Positions 16,067 to 23,993 of a stretch of 64,000 nt of DNA are shown piece by piece; the first letter of the stretch is position 1, and each line of letters opens with the position of its first letter. Source of the DNA: Paraburkholderia solisilvae (lineage in GTDB: Bacteria > Pseudomonadota > Gammaproteobacteria > Burkholderiales > Burkholderiaceae); assembly GCF_902859875.1 (NCBI RefSeq), contig NZ_CADIKF010000027.1:34183-98182 (forward strand). Direction: 5' to 3'. The translations under genes were made by a program, and so were the position numbers. The notes beneath the pieces are model-generated. The model was given only the letters and a program-made list of their open reading frames with translations, did no database searches and was not told the origin of the DNA.

Positions 16067-16570
16067 TCAGGCGGACAGGACCGTGTCTCGCGCCAGCAAT
16101 GCCCGCAGCTTGCGCCGCGCACGGGCAAGGCGTGACATCACCGTTCCGATCGGCATGTCCAGCGCCTGCGCCACCTGCGCATAGCTCATCTCTTCGAGGC
16201 CGACGAGCAGCACCACTTCGCGCTGGTCGGGCGGCAACTGCTGCAGCGCGCGGTCGAGATCGCGCATGTCGAGCGACGCCGCGTGATGGCCGTCGACCGA
16301 GAGTTCGTCGTCGACGATGCCCGCATCGTCCATCGCGATATGCGGTCGGGAATTCGACGCGCGGATGACATCGTTGACGAATACGTTGTGCATGATCGTC
16401 ATCAGCCACGCCCGCAGGTCGGTATCCGCACGGAAGCGCGACGCGTAGCGCAACGCGCGTTCGAGCGTGTCCTGAACGAGGTCGTCTGCGCGTTCGCGGT
16501 TGCTGATCAGGCTGCGCGCATAGCGGCGCAGCCGCGGCACCTGATCCAGCAGGTCGTCGCCGAAGCTCAT
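16067..16570 (-). CDS. Second ECF sigma factor (DoxX-linked)
   Basis: A 167-residue ECF sigma factor. Region 2 (about residues 8-75) includes LISNRERADDLVQDTLERAL and DLRAWLMTIMHNVFVND. Region 4 (about 105-160) includes LPPDQREVVLLVGLEEMSY, AQALDMPIGTVMSRL and ARARRKLR. It is unlike the SigF-type protein next door in length and sequence. Its ATG overlaps the doxX stop (ATGA), making one operon. No anti-sigma gene follows, so it may be controlled by transcription or by the neighbouring anti-sigma. Confidence 0.93.
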   Translation of the reverse strand: MSFGDDLLDQVPRLRRYARSLISNRERADDLVQDTLERALRYASRFRADTDLRAWLMTIMHNVFVNDVIRASNSRPHIAMDDAGIVDDELSVDGHHAASLDMRDLDRALQQLPPDQREVVLLVGLEEMSYAQVAQALDMPIGTVMSRLARARRKLRALLARDTVLSA

Positions 16571-17073
16571 GCGTGTTTCGGGCGTAACCGGTTCCCGATG
16601 TAACCATCGACGGCGAACGGACCGGCCCCGCCGACAACAAGTGCCGCAAGGCAGGCCAGATACAGCAAATCGGTTTCATAGCCCGGCGGGCCGAATTGCG
16701 GCCCCGCGGCGGTGACGGCCATCAGCTTGATCGACGTGAAGCCGAATTGCAGATGCACGGTCAGCGTGGCGACGAGCAGCACGGCGGCCATCGGTATGCT
16801 GATCAACGGAACGAATGCGCCGAGCAGCATCGCGAGGCCGCCGAGCAGTTCGATCATGATGGTCGCCCATGCCATAAAGTGCGGCGCGGGCACGCCAAGC
16901 GCATGAAGAATGGTCGCGAAGGCCTCGGGGTGCTTGACGATCTTCGCGTACCCGTGCGCCATGAATCCGTACCCGACAATCAACCGCAAGGGCAGCGGAG
17001 CCCAATGCGCGCACTTCGTTCTGTCCGACAACCATGAGCCGACGAGCTCGGTCAAAGGGCGGCGGTTTTTCAT
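16567..17073 (-). CDS. DoxX family membrane protein
   Basis: A 168-residue inner-membrane protein with about four helices (28-46, 64-86, 88-110, 135-155) and the family pattern RLIVGYGFMAHGYAK near helix 1 and ATIMIELLGGLAMLLGAF. DoxX proteins are small redox or thiosulfate-linked membrane proteins of unclear activity. In Caulobacter a DoxX gene belongs to the SigF regulon (recalled). Here it heads an operon with an ECF sigma factor and has the GTAACC-N16-CGAACT promoter upstream. Confidence 0.9.
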   Translation of the reverse strand: MKNRRPLTELVGSWLSDRTKCAHWAPLPLRLIVGYGFMAHGYAKIVKHPEAFATILHALGVPAPHFMAWATIMIELLGGLAMLLGAFVPLISIPMAAVLLVATLTVHLQFGFTSIKLMAVTAAGPQFGPPGYETDLLYLACLAALVVGGAGPFAVDGYIGNRLRPKHA

Positions 17074-17146
17074 TGCGCAATAACCTCTTCCGTGAAGGTG
17101 AATGAACTGAAGTCAGCGATGTGTTGAATGACACCGCGTACTCATT

Positions 17147-17174
17147 AGTTCGTTCGCGAAGCGGATCGGGTTAC
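17147..17174 (-). promoter_or_regulatory. ECF sigma-type promoter of the doxX-sigma operon
   Basis: On the minus strand GTAACC (17174-17169), 16 bases, CGAACT (17152-17147), about 74 bases before the doxX ATG. Both hexamers and the spacing equal those at 14604-14631, while the spacers differ, so this is a conserved promoter rather than a duplicated segment. Confidence 0.82.
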
Positions 17175-17289
17175 AGCGTTTCTAAAGATAGTCGTTGCAA
17201 TGAAACATACATAACAAGCCGGGCCGCGCGCGTGCCGCTTGTGCGTTGGCGCGGAGCCGCCGGGCGCGTTCGCACCGTCGAGCGGGCGC

Positions 17290-17451
17290 TCAGGAGCCGA
17301 AGAAAATGTCGCAGTAGCTGACGGGCCCGACGCATGTATTCGCGCCGGTCGCGCTGCTGCCTGAAGGCGGCAGCGACGCGCACGCGGTGCATGCCAGCAC
17401 GGCGAGCGACGCGAGCAACAGTCCTTTGGAGCGGTGTGCCGCATCGAGCAT
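17290..17451 (-). CDS. Small lipoprotein
   Basis: A 53-residue protein (MLDAAHRSKG...) with a basic start, hydrophobic core LLLASLAVLACTACASL and lipobox TAC at about residues 21-24, so it should be lipid-anchored. The mature tail has a cysteine pair (TCVGPVSYC). The frame stays open upstream to 17559, so a longer start (including one at M13 of the long form) cannot be excluded. The signal peptide argues for this one. No known family. Confidence 0.5.
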   Translation of the reverse strand: MLDAAHRSKGLLLASLAVLACTACASLPPSGSSATGANTCVGPVSYCDIFFGS

Positions 17452-17533
17452 CGCGCGCGGTCCATGGCGCGCTGGCTCGTCGTGGACCCGCCGCTCGCCG
17501 ATCGCGGAGTGATGGCCTCGCATGTCGGCGGCC

Positions 17534-17800
17534 TCAATGAGCAGCCGACGTGCTGGCATCAGCGCTTGGGTGCCCGTCCTGCTGCTCGCTCTTGGCGAGC
17601 GCCTTCTGCTTCAGATATGCGACTGTGTTCTGATAGAGCGGGCTCACGTCCGGATACGAAGCATCGGTCACGAAATCGAGGCCGTTCTGTTGGGCTTGCA
17701 CGAGTTCCTGATAGACCTCTGCGCGCGTTTTGCCTTGCGCAAATACGTTGGCTGAACTCAATGCTGCAAGCGCCATAGCGAACATCGCGAACTTCTTCAT
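17534..17800 (-). CDS. DUF4148-like secreted protein
   Basis: An 88-residue protein starting at 17800 with GGAGACGG just upstream. The signal peptide is MKKFAMFAM... ending VFA before QGKTRAEVYQELVQAQQNG. That last motif, with SYPDVSPLYQNTVAYLK, is typical of the small DUF4148 proteins abundant in Burkholderia. The function of the family is unknown. The C-terminus is polar (SEQQDGHPSADAS). Longer starts (to 17872) would bury the signal peptide. Confidence 0.83.
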   Translation of the reverse strand: MKKFAMFAMALAALSSANVFAQGKTRAEVYQELVQAQQNGLDFVTDASYPDVSPLYQNTVAYLKQKALAKSEQQDGHPSADASTSAAH

Positions 17801-18172
17801 TTCCGTCTCCTTGACGAATTGTGCGGTATGCAATCGGGTATACATGACCCGGCGCGAAGATATTCCGGACAACTCGAAAAAGGTGCGTGTTCAGACAGCA
17901 AATGACGCAGCGGAAAATATTTTAGTGGGGCAGCGTGCGAGCGATGGAATAAGTTCGATGCGCAGCCGGTTTACCACTGGCCGGGATCGAAGCGCACGGA
18001 GAGCGCCGGCAACGAACGTCGCCGGCACGCGCACGAGCAGGAAGGAACGCACAGGAAGTGACGAACAGAAACACGACAGCACGAACGTGCGAACGCACGG
18101 GTGAGTAAACGAACGAAGAGCGAACGAAGAGCGAACGAAGAGGTCGCGCGTTGTGCTGAACGTGCTGACCAC
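17801..18172. other. Intergenic stretch with a tandem repeat
   Basis: 372 bases between the DUF4148-like gene (reading left) and the end of an unknown gene (also minus strand). It would hold the promoter of the DUF4148-like gene near its left end. The right end holds an 11-bp tandem repeat. No gene is supported. Confidence 0.6.
18111..18142. repeat. Tandem repeat, 11 bp x 2.9
   Basis: GAACGAAGAGC occurs in nearly three exact consecutive copies, 31 bases after-end of an unknown minus-strand gene. It is a likely slippage site without evident function. Confidence 0.85.
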
Positions 18173-18715
18173 TCAGGCTGTGAGCTTCGTCGCAGCCTCT
18201 TCGATTTGCGCGCGCGATACCGCAAGCTCTTCAAGCCACGCATCCGCATAGACCGAGCCGGTTTCGCGCTCGAGCCGCGCGATCGTCGTGGCGCAACGCG
18301 CGCTGTCCTTCGGCGTCGCGATAAATGCCTTTACCGATTGCCCGTTCTTGAACGCGTCGAACAGCGGCACGCGAATTTCATCGGGCAAATTGCGCGTCCA
18401 TTGGTAGGGCTTACCGTTGAAGGTCAAGGTCGGCGGCAATGCGCGCTCTTTCTTCGCCGCGGGAATCAGGCCATACGAGCGTGCAGCCTCGCCGATCTGC
18501 TCGGGCGAGAAGAGTTCGTCCGGCGTGATTTCGAACTGGCGGATATACGTTTCGATTGCGTGCATCGCCGCCGCGCGGTCGTCGCGCTTTTGCTGCGCGC
18601 GCGCCACGATGTCGCGCAACTCGTCGGCTTCTTCAGCGGTGATCGTGAAGCCTGCCTGTTTCTGCTGAAGTTCGGTGAAGCGTTGGAATTCCTGGTCGGA
18701 CAAGAGTTTGGCCAT
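18173..18715 (-). CDS. Hypothetical cytoplasmic protein
   Basis: A 180-residue protein starting MAKLLSDQEF at 18715 (the frame extends to 18802 without support). The N-terminal half is helical and charged (about 1-60). The centre reads FEITPDELFSPEQIGEA..., and the C-terminal half includes FNGKPYQWTRNLPDEIRVPLFDAFKNG (shortened: VPLFDAFKNG) and a helical end. There is no signal peptide, membrane helix or known catalytic motif. The FEITPDEL segment faintly recalls H-NS-type linkers, but no DNA-binding loop is present. Function unknown. Confidence 0.7.
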   Translation of the reverse strand: MAKLLSDQEFQRFTELQQKQAGFTITAEEADELRDIVARAQQKRDDRAAAMHAIETYIRQFEITPDELFSPEQIGEAARSYGLIPAAKKERALPPTLTFNGKPYQWTRNLPDEIRVPLFDAFKNGQSVKAFIATPKDSARCATTIARLERETGSVYADAWLEELAVSRAQIEEAATKLTA

Positions 18716-18831
18716 TGCGTGTCGAAGCGGGTGGAATGAGCGGATGGAAGAAAAGCGCGCACGCGTACCGACGCGTGCGGCGGGTTCGAAAAGGGCCGCC
18801 ATTCTAACGCATGCGCGCGCGAATTCCAGTG

Positions 18832-19686
18832 CTAGCTGGCTGGATGCGCGGCAGGCTCGTCGTCGTGATTCGACTCGCGGAACATCGACAGCGCCTGCAC
18901 CGTGTCGCGCAGCATCGCGGTGGTTTCCTCGAGCGTCGGCGCGACGTATTCATCGATGCGTTTCAGGAACGGACAGGTCAGCGCGGCGATCGCCTGGCCC
19001 GACGAGCCGAGCAGTGGAAAGGTCAGATCGGTGACGCCGAAAATCTGCTGGCTGTCTTTCTGCGAAAAACCCGCCGCGCGGATATGCGCGCATGCGGCTT
19101 CGAGCGCGTCGTGATCGATCGTCACTTCGCCTTTCACGGCGGTGTGCTCGGCCAGCATTTGCGCGCGCTGCTCCGGCGTCTGGAACGCGAGCATCGTGCG
19201 GCCCGAACCGGTATCGACCAAACCCACGCGCGAGCCGAGGCGCACCGCGATGCCCCATGTGCCCGGCCCGTCGACTTGCGCGATCAGCAACAGATTGCCG
19301 CGGTCGTACACCGCGAGGTGAATCGACTGCTCGGCCTGCGCGGCAAAGCGCTGCATCAGCGGCAGCGCTTCGGAAATCAGCCGCTCCATCGGCGGGTGCC
19401 GATGCGCGAGCGCGTACAGCTTGAGGCTCAGCGAATAACGGTCGCCACCCGCCGAGCGCACCACGTATTGCCGCGCGACGAGGCGTTCGAGCATCCGGTA
19501 GATCTCGCTCGCGTTGCGCCCGAGCAGTTTCGTGATTTCGGCGCGCGTGAGGCCGCCTTTCTGCTCCGCGAGCAATTCGAGGATGTCGAGCCCCTTGTCC
19601 AGCGCGGGCGCGCGGTAACGGTCGCCGTCGTCCCTGTCGTCTGCGTGCACGTCCATTGTGACCGTCTCGTGTCTGTTCGTTTTCAT
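18832..19686 (-). CDS. IclR family transcriptional regulator
   Basis: A 284-residue regulator. The N-terminal winged helix (about residues 35-95) contains LDKGLDILELLAEQ and the helix-turn-helix LTRAEITKLLGRNASEIYRML. The C-terminal IclR effector domain (about 105-275) contains RGNLLLIAQVDGP and DTGSGRTMLAF. The start at 19686 is uncertain; ATG 19656 would remove ten residues. It is divergent from the sugar transport and catabolic operon and is the natural candidate to control it, probably responding to a pathway sugar acid. A palindrome overlapping the operon promoter is a likely operator. Confidence 0.9.
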   Translation of the reverse strand: MKTNRHETVTMDVHADDRDDGDRYRAPALDKGLDILELLAEQKGGLTRAEITKLLGRNASEIYRMLERLVARQYVVRSAGGDRYSLSLKLYALAHRHPPMERLISEALPLMQRFAAQAEQSIHLAVYDRGNLLLIAQVDGPGTWGIAVRLGSRVGLVDTGSGRTMLAFQTPEQRAQMLAEHTAVKGEVTIDHDALEAACAHIRAAGFSQKDSQQIFGVTDLTFPLLGSSGQAIAALTCPFLKRIDEYVAPTLEETTAMLRDTVQALSMFRESNHDDEPAAHPAS

Positions 19687-19761
19687 CCCATTATCCAAGG
19701 AATCCGCACGCGGCCCGCCGCCGCCAGGGAAAACACGGACGGTCGCAACACCACAGAGACC

Positions 19762-19791
19762 TTGACTAGAAAAAATTCGTATATGAATAAT
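19762..19791 (+). promoter_or_regulatory. Candidate promoter of the sugar-catabolic operon
   Basis: TTGACT (19762-19767) and AATAAT (19786-19791) are separated by 18 bases, about 60 bases before the binding-protein ATG. A near-palindrome lies across the spacer and -10, as expected for repression. Confidence 0.55.
19775..19788. promoter_or_regulatory. Candidate IclR operator
   Basis: ATTCGTATATGAAT is a 14-bp near-palindrome (one mismatched pair) overlapping the promoter spacer and -10. Its size and AT-rich core fit IclR-family sites. Assignment to the adjacent regulator is inference. Confidence 0.5.
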
Positions 19792-19851
19792 ACGTTCATT
19801 GGTGAATAGTAGCTCAGCCAACGTAAAAACATAAATCGAAGGAGACAAACC

Positions 19852-20928
19852 ATGAATGTCATCAGCAGGTCGCGCCCGGCGCGACGCTTTGGGGTCCGCT
19901 TAGTGGTCCGCTTTGGCGTCCGTTCGGCGCTGTCGGCGGGTATTGCCGCCGCGTGCGTCGCCGGGCTTGCCGCGAGCGGCGCCGCGCAGGCCGCCGATGC
20001 CGGCAAGGTAGGCCTCGGCCTGCCGCTGCTCACGTCGCCGTTCTGGCAGTCGTACAACAACTACCTGCCGAAGTACGCGAAGGAGATGGGCATCGACATC
20101 CTCGCGCCGGTCAACTCGAACAACGACCCCGCGCAGCAGATCACCGACATGAACAACATGGTGAATCTCGGTGCGAAGGGCATCGTGGTCGGGCCGATCG
20201 ATTCGGCCGCGATCAGCCGCGCGTTGAATACGGCAGCGGAGAAGAACGTGCAGGTGGTCGCAGTCGACGTCGCGCCGACGCAGGGCAAGGTCGCGATGGT
20301 CGTGCGCGCCGACAATCACGCGTACGGCGCAAAGGCGTGCAAATACATCGGCGAACACGTGAAGTCGGGCAAGGTCGTGCAGATCGAAGGCGACCTCGCG
20401 TCGGTGAACGGCCGCGACCGTTCGGAAGCCTTCCGCGCATGCCTGAAGCAGTACCCGGGCCTGTCGCTGCTCGAGATTCCGGCAGGCTGGAAGGGCGACG
20501 TCGCCGCGAGCGCGCTCGATAGCCTGCTGACCGCGAATCCGGACGTGAAGGCGATCTACATGCAGGCGGGCGGCGTCTATCTCGCGCCGACGCTGCAAAC
20601 GCTGCGCCGCAAGCAGATGCTGTTTCCGGCGGGCGACGCGAAGCATGTCGTGATCGTCAGCAACGACGGCATTCCGCAGGAGTTCGACGCGATCCGCAAG
20701 GGCGAGATCGATGCGACGATCTCGCAGCCGGCCGACCTGTACGCGAAGTACGGCCTTTACTACATGAAGGCCGCGCTCGCCGGGCAGACCTTCAAGCCGG
20801 GCCCGACCGATCACGACAGCACGATCGTGCAGCTGCAACCGGGCGTGCTTGAAGATCAACTGCCCGCGCCGCTCGTGACGAAGGCGAACGTCGACGACAA
20901 GAACCTGTGGGGCAATACACTGAAATGA
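19852..20928 (+). CDS. Sugar ABC transporter substrate-binding protein (RbsB-like)
   Basis: A 358-residue periplasmic protein with AAGGAGAC upstream of ATG 19852. An arginine-rich signal peptide ends AQA near residue 47. The type-1 periplasmic-binding fold (ribose/galactose class) follows: VGLGLPLLTSPFWQSYNNYL, a conserved DPAQQITDMNNMV segment and GIVVGPIDS. It should deliver a sugar, probably L-fucose judging from the downstream enzymes, to the permease. Its stop overlaps the ATPase ATG (ATGA). Confidence 0.93.
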   Translation: MNVISRSRPARRFGVRLVVRFGVRSALSAGIAAACVAGLAASGAAQAADAGKVGLGLPLLTSPFWQSYNNYLPKYAKEMGIDILAPVNSNNDPAQQITDMNNMVNLGAKGIVVGPIDSAAISRALNTAAEKNVQVVAVDVAPTQGKVAMVVRADNHAYGAKACKYIGEHVKSGKVVQIEGDLASVNGRDRSEAFRACLKQYPGLSLLEIPAGWKGDVAASALDSLLTANPDVKAIYMQAGGVYLAPTLQTLRRKQMLFPAGDAKHVVIVSNDGIPQEFDAIRKGEIDATISQPADLYAKYGLYYMKAALAGQTFKPGPTDHDSTIVQLQPGVLEDQLPAPLVTKANVDDKNLWGNTLK

Positions 20929-22532
20929 GCGCTGAAACGAGCGCCGAAATGGGCGACGCGCCGCACGGTTCGATCCCGACCGCGGCGTCAGGCGTCGCGG
21001 CGGATGCGTCGGCGCGAGGCGCGCGGGCCGCGGCGCCCGTCGTCGAAGCGCTCGGCGTCGGCAAGCGCTTCGGTTCGACCTTCGCGCTGCGCGAGGTGAC
21101 AATGCGCGTGATGCCCGGCGAATCGCACGCGCTCGTTGGGCGCAACGGGGCGGGCAAGTCGACGCTGGTGTCGATTCTCACCGGTCTGCGCAAGCCCGAC
21201 ACCGGCGAGGTTCGCTTCGCCGGCATGCCGGCGCCGCCGATTGCCGACCGAGATGCGTGGCGCGAGCGCGTTGCGTGCGTCTATCAGCATTCGACGATCA
21301 TTCGCGACCTCACCGTCGCGGAAAATCTGTTTATCAACCGCCAACCCGAGCGGCGCGGCGTGATTGACTGGCGCGCGATGCGCCGCGACGCGCGCGCGTT
21401 GCTCGACCACTGGAAAATCGGCGTGCGCGAAGATGCGCGCGCCGGCGATCTGACGGTCGAAGCGCGGCAACTGGTCGAGATCGCGCGGGCGCTGTCGTAC
21501 GGCGCGCGCTTCATCATCCTCGACGAACCGACCGCGCAACTCGACGGCGAGGAAATCAAACGGCTCTTTACGCGCATCACCGAGTTGCAGCGTGAAGGCG
21601 TGACCTTCCTGTTTATCTCGCACCATCTGCAGGAGGTGTACGAGATCTGCCAGGCGGTGACGGTGTTGCGCGATGCGCGGCATATCGTCAGCGCGCCGGT
21701 TGCGGCATTGCCGCGCGAGCGGCTGATCGAGGCGATGACCGGCGAGCGCGGCGGCCTCGCGGTGGCCGATGCCGCGGCGCGTGCGCCGCTGCCGGCGGGC
21801 ACGCCGGTCGCGCTGGACGTGGTCGGCCTGACGGGCGCGGACTATACCGGCGTGTCGTTCCAGGTGAAGCGCGGCGAAGTGATCGGCCTGACCGGTGCGA
21901 CCAGCAGCGGCCGCACGAGTGTCGCGGAAGCGATTGCCGGGCTGCGCAAGCCGCAGCGCGGCGAGATTCGCGTGGCGGGCGCACGGTTGCCGCCGGGCGA
22001 CGTACCCGCGGCGCTCGCGCGCGGCATCGGCTGCGTGCCGAAGGATCGCCATCACGAAGGCCTTGTGCTCACGCAATCGATCGCGGAAAACGCGTCGATG
22101 ACCATCGCGCGTACGCTCGGCCGTTTCGGCATCGCGCCGCCCGCGAAGAAAAACGCGTTCGGCCGCCGGATGATCGAAGCGCTCGGCATTGTCGCGCCCG
22201 GTCCCGATCATCCGGTCTCGGGTCTGTCGGGCGGCAACCAGCAGAAGGTGGTGATGGCGCGCGCGCTCGCGACCGACCCGCAGGTGCTGGTGCTGATCGA
22301 TCCGACGGCCGGCGTCGACGTGAAATCGAAGGAAGCGCTGCTGTCGGTCGTCGACCGCGTGCGCGACGAAGGCAAAGCAGTGCTCGTGGTGTCCGGCGAG
22401 CTCGACGATCTGCGCACTTGCGACCGTGTGCTCGTGATGTTCCGCGGCCAGATTGCGGCCGAATTCGACGCAGGTTGGCAAGACCACGACCTGATTGCAT
22501 CCGTAGAAGGAGTCAGTCTCCATGAAGAATAG
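20925..22532 (+). CDS. Sugar ABC transporter ATPase, two nucleotide-binding domains
   Basis: A 535-residue protein of the RbsA/MglA class. The first ABC domain (about residues 38-285) has Walker A GRNGAGKST and Walker B IILDEPTAQLD. The second (about 290-530) has the degenerate P-loop GATSSGRTS, the signature LSGGNQQK and Walker B VLIDPTAGVD, as usual for the family. ATG 20925 overlaps the binding-protein stop by ATGA, and its 3' end overlaps the permease start, so the three are coupled. Confidence 0.93.
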   Translation: MSAETSAEMGDAPHGSIPTAASGVAADASARGARAAAPVVEALGVGKRFGSTFALREVTMRVMPGESHALVGRNGAGKSTLVSILTGLRKPDTGEVRFAGMPAPPIADRDAWRERVACVYQHSTIIRDLTVAENLFINRQPERRGVIDWRAMRRDARALLDHWKIGVREDARAGDLTVEARQLVEIARALSYGARFIILDEPTAQLDGEEIKRLFTRITELQREGVTFLFISHHLQEVYEICQAVTVLRDARHIVSAPVAALPRERLIEAMTGERGGLAVADAAARAPLPAGTPVALDVVGLTGADYTGVSFQVKRGEVIGLTGATSSGRTSVAEAIAGLRKPQRGEIRVAGARLPPGDVPAALARGIGCVPKDRHHEGLVLTQSIAENASMTIARTLGRFGIAPPAKKNAFGRRMIEALGIVAPGPDHPVSGLSGGNQQKVVMARALATDPQVLVLIDPTAGVDVKSKEALLSVVDRVRDEGKAVLVVSGELDDLRTCDRVLVMFRGQIAAEFDAGWQDHDLIASVEGVSLHEE

Positions 22533-23553
22533 TGTGCAGAGCCCGGCGTTCGCGTCCGCGCACGGCGGTGCGACGCACGCCGGCAAACCGCGCATCGCGT
22601 TCGCGCGGCTGCGCGATCTGGCGTTGCTGCCCGCGCTTGCGCTGCTGATCGTGATCGGCGCGTTCGTGAGCCCGAGCTTTCTGACGAAGGCGAATCTGAT
22701 CAGCGTACTCGGCGCGTCGGCGGCGCTCGCGCTCGTCGTGCTCGCCGAATCGCTGATCGTGCTGACCGGCAAGTTCGACCTGTCGCTCGAATCGACGGTC
22801 GGCATCGCGCCCGCGTTCGGCGCGATGCTCGTCATGCCGGCGGCGTCCGCGGGTTTCGGCGTGCAATGGCCGGCGGCGCTCGGCCTGCTGGCGATCGTCG
22901 CGGTCGGTGCGCTGGTCGGCTATATCAACGGCTTTCTGGTGGTGCGGCTCAAGCTGAACGCGTTTATCGTCACGCTCGCGATGCTGATCGTGCTGCGCGG
23001 GATGCTCGTCGGCGCGACCAAGGGCGGCACGCTGTTCGATATGCCGCCTTCGTTCTTCGCCCTTGCGACCACCATCGTGCTCGGTCTGCCGCTGTCCGTG
23101 TGGCTCGCGGCCGCCGCCTTCGCGCTCGCCGCGTTCATGCTGCGCTATCACCGTCTCGGCCGCGCGCTGTACGCGATCGGCGGCAATCCGGAAGCGGCGC
23201 GCGCCGCCGGCATTCGTGTCGAGCGCGTCACGTGGGGTGTGTTCGTGCTCGGCAGCATGCTGGCGTCGATCGGCGGTCTGATCGTGACCGGCTACGTCGG
23301 TGCGATCAATGCGAACCAGGGCAACGGGATGATCTTCACGGTGTTCGCCGCGGCGGTGATCGGCGGCATTTCGCTCGACGGCGGCAAGGGCACCATGCTC
23401 GGCGCGCTCTCCGGCGTGCTGCTGCTCGGCGTCGTGCAGAACCTGCTGACGCTCGCGCAAGTCCCGTCGTTCTGGATTCAGGCGATCTACGGCGCGATCA
23501 TTCTCGGCTCGCTGATGGTGGCGCGACTCGCGAGCGGCGAAGGACAGAACTGA
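22522..23553 (+). CDS. Sugar ABC transporter permease (RbsC-like)
   Basis: A 343-residue inner-membrane protein with about eight to ten helices. It shows the permease signatures TGKFDLSLESTVGIAPAFGA (a variant of the family GGIDLSVGS motif), FLVVRLKLNAFIVTLAML and GISLDGGKGTMLGALSG. Its start overlaps the ATPase gene by 11 bases. It forms the transmembrane channel for the sugar importer. Confidence 0.92.
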   Translation: MKNSVQSPAFASAHGGATHAGKPRIAFARLRDLALLPALALLIVIGAFVSPSFLTKANLISVLGASAALALVVLAESLIVLTGKFDLSLESTVGIAPAFGAMLVMPAASAGFGVQWPAALGLLAIVAVGALVGYINGFLVVRLKLNAFIVTLAMLIVLRGMLVGATKGGTLFDMPPSFFALATTIVLGLPLSVWLAAAAFALAAFMLRYHRLGRALYAIGGNPEAARAAGIRVERVTWGVFVLGSMLASIGGLIVTGYVGAINANQGNGMIFTVFAAAVIGGISLDGGKGTMLGALSGVLLLGVVQNLLTLAQVPSFWIQAIYGAIILGSLMVARLASGEGQN

Positions 23554-23590
23554 AACAGACCAGAACGCCCATTCCCACAGAACCGCCTCC

Positions 23591-23899
23591 ATGACAGACC
23601 CACGCCTGATTCTGCTGAGCCCCGACGACAACTGCCTGATTGCGGCAGCGCGGCTCGAAGCCGGCACGCAGCTCGACATCGAGGGCGAGACGATCACGCT
23701 TGCGAAGACGATCGATCTCGGCCACAAGGTCGCGCGCCGCGCGCTCGTCAAAGACGAAAAGGTGCTGCGCTACGGCGCGGTGATCGGCCACGTGACCGGC
23801 GCCGTTGCACGCGGCGAGCACCTGCACACGCACAACCTCGAAAGCGATTACCTGCCGACCTACACGCACGACGCAGGGCACGCATTCGTCAACCATTGA
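23591..23899 (+). CDS. UxaA-family dehydratase small subunit (SAF domain)
   Basis: A 102-residue protein matching the N-terminal SAF domain of altronate/galactarate dehydratases: GETITLAKTIDLGHKVARRAL and the C-terminal EHLHTHNLES. In this family the small and large parts can be separate genes. The large part follows after 94 bases. The pair should dehydrate a sugar acid, here probably L-fuconate to 2-keto-3-deoxy-L-fuconate. Confidence 0.88.
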   Translation: MTDPRLILLSPDDNCLIAAARLEAGTQLDIEGETITLAKTIDLGHKVARRALVKDEKVLRYGAVIGHVTGAVARGEHLHTHNLESDYLPTYTHDAGHAFVNH

Positions 23900-23993
23900 A
23901 CCGGCGCGGCCGGGCGGCACACGACGCGACCCGCACGACAGTCGTACTACGAGCCCCGCAACGAACCGAACTACGAGCCGCACAACAACGATC

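Noticed and set aside
18111..18142. Short tandem repeat considered as a CRISPR-like array
   Set aside because: The unit is only 11 bases with no spacers and no cas genes; it is a simple tandem repeat.
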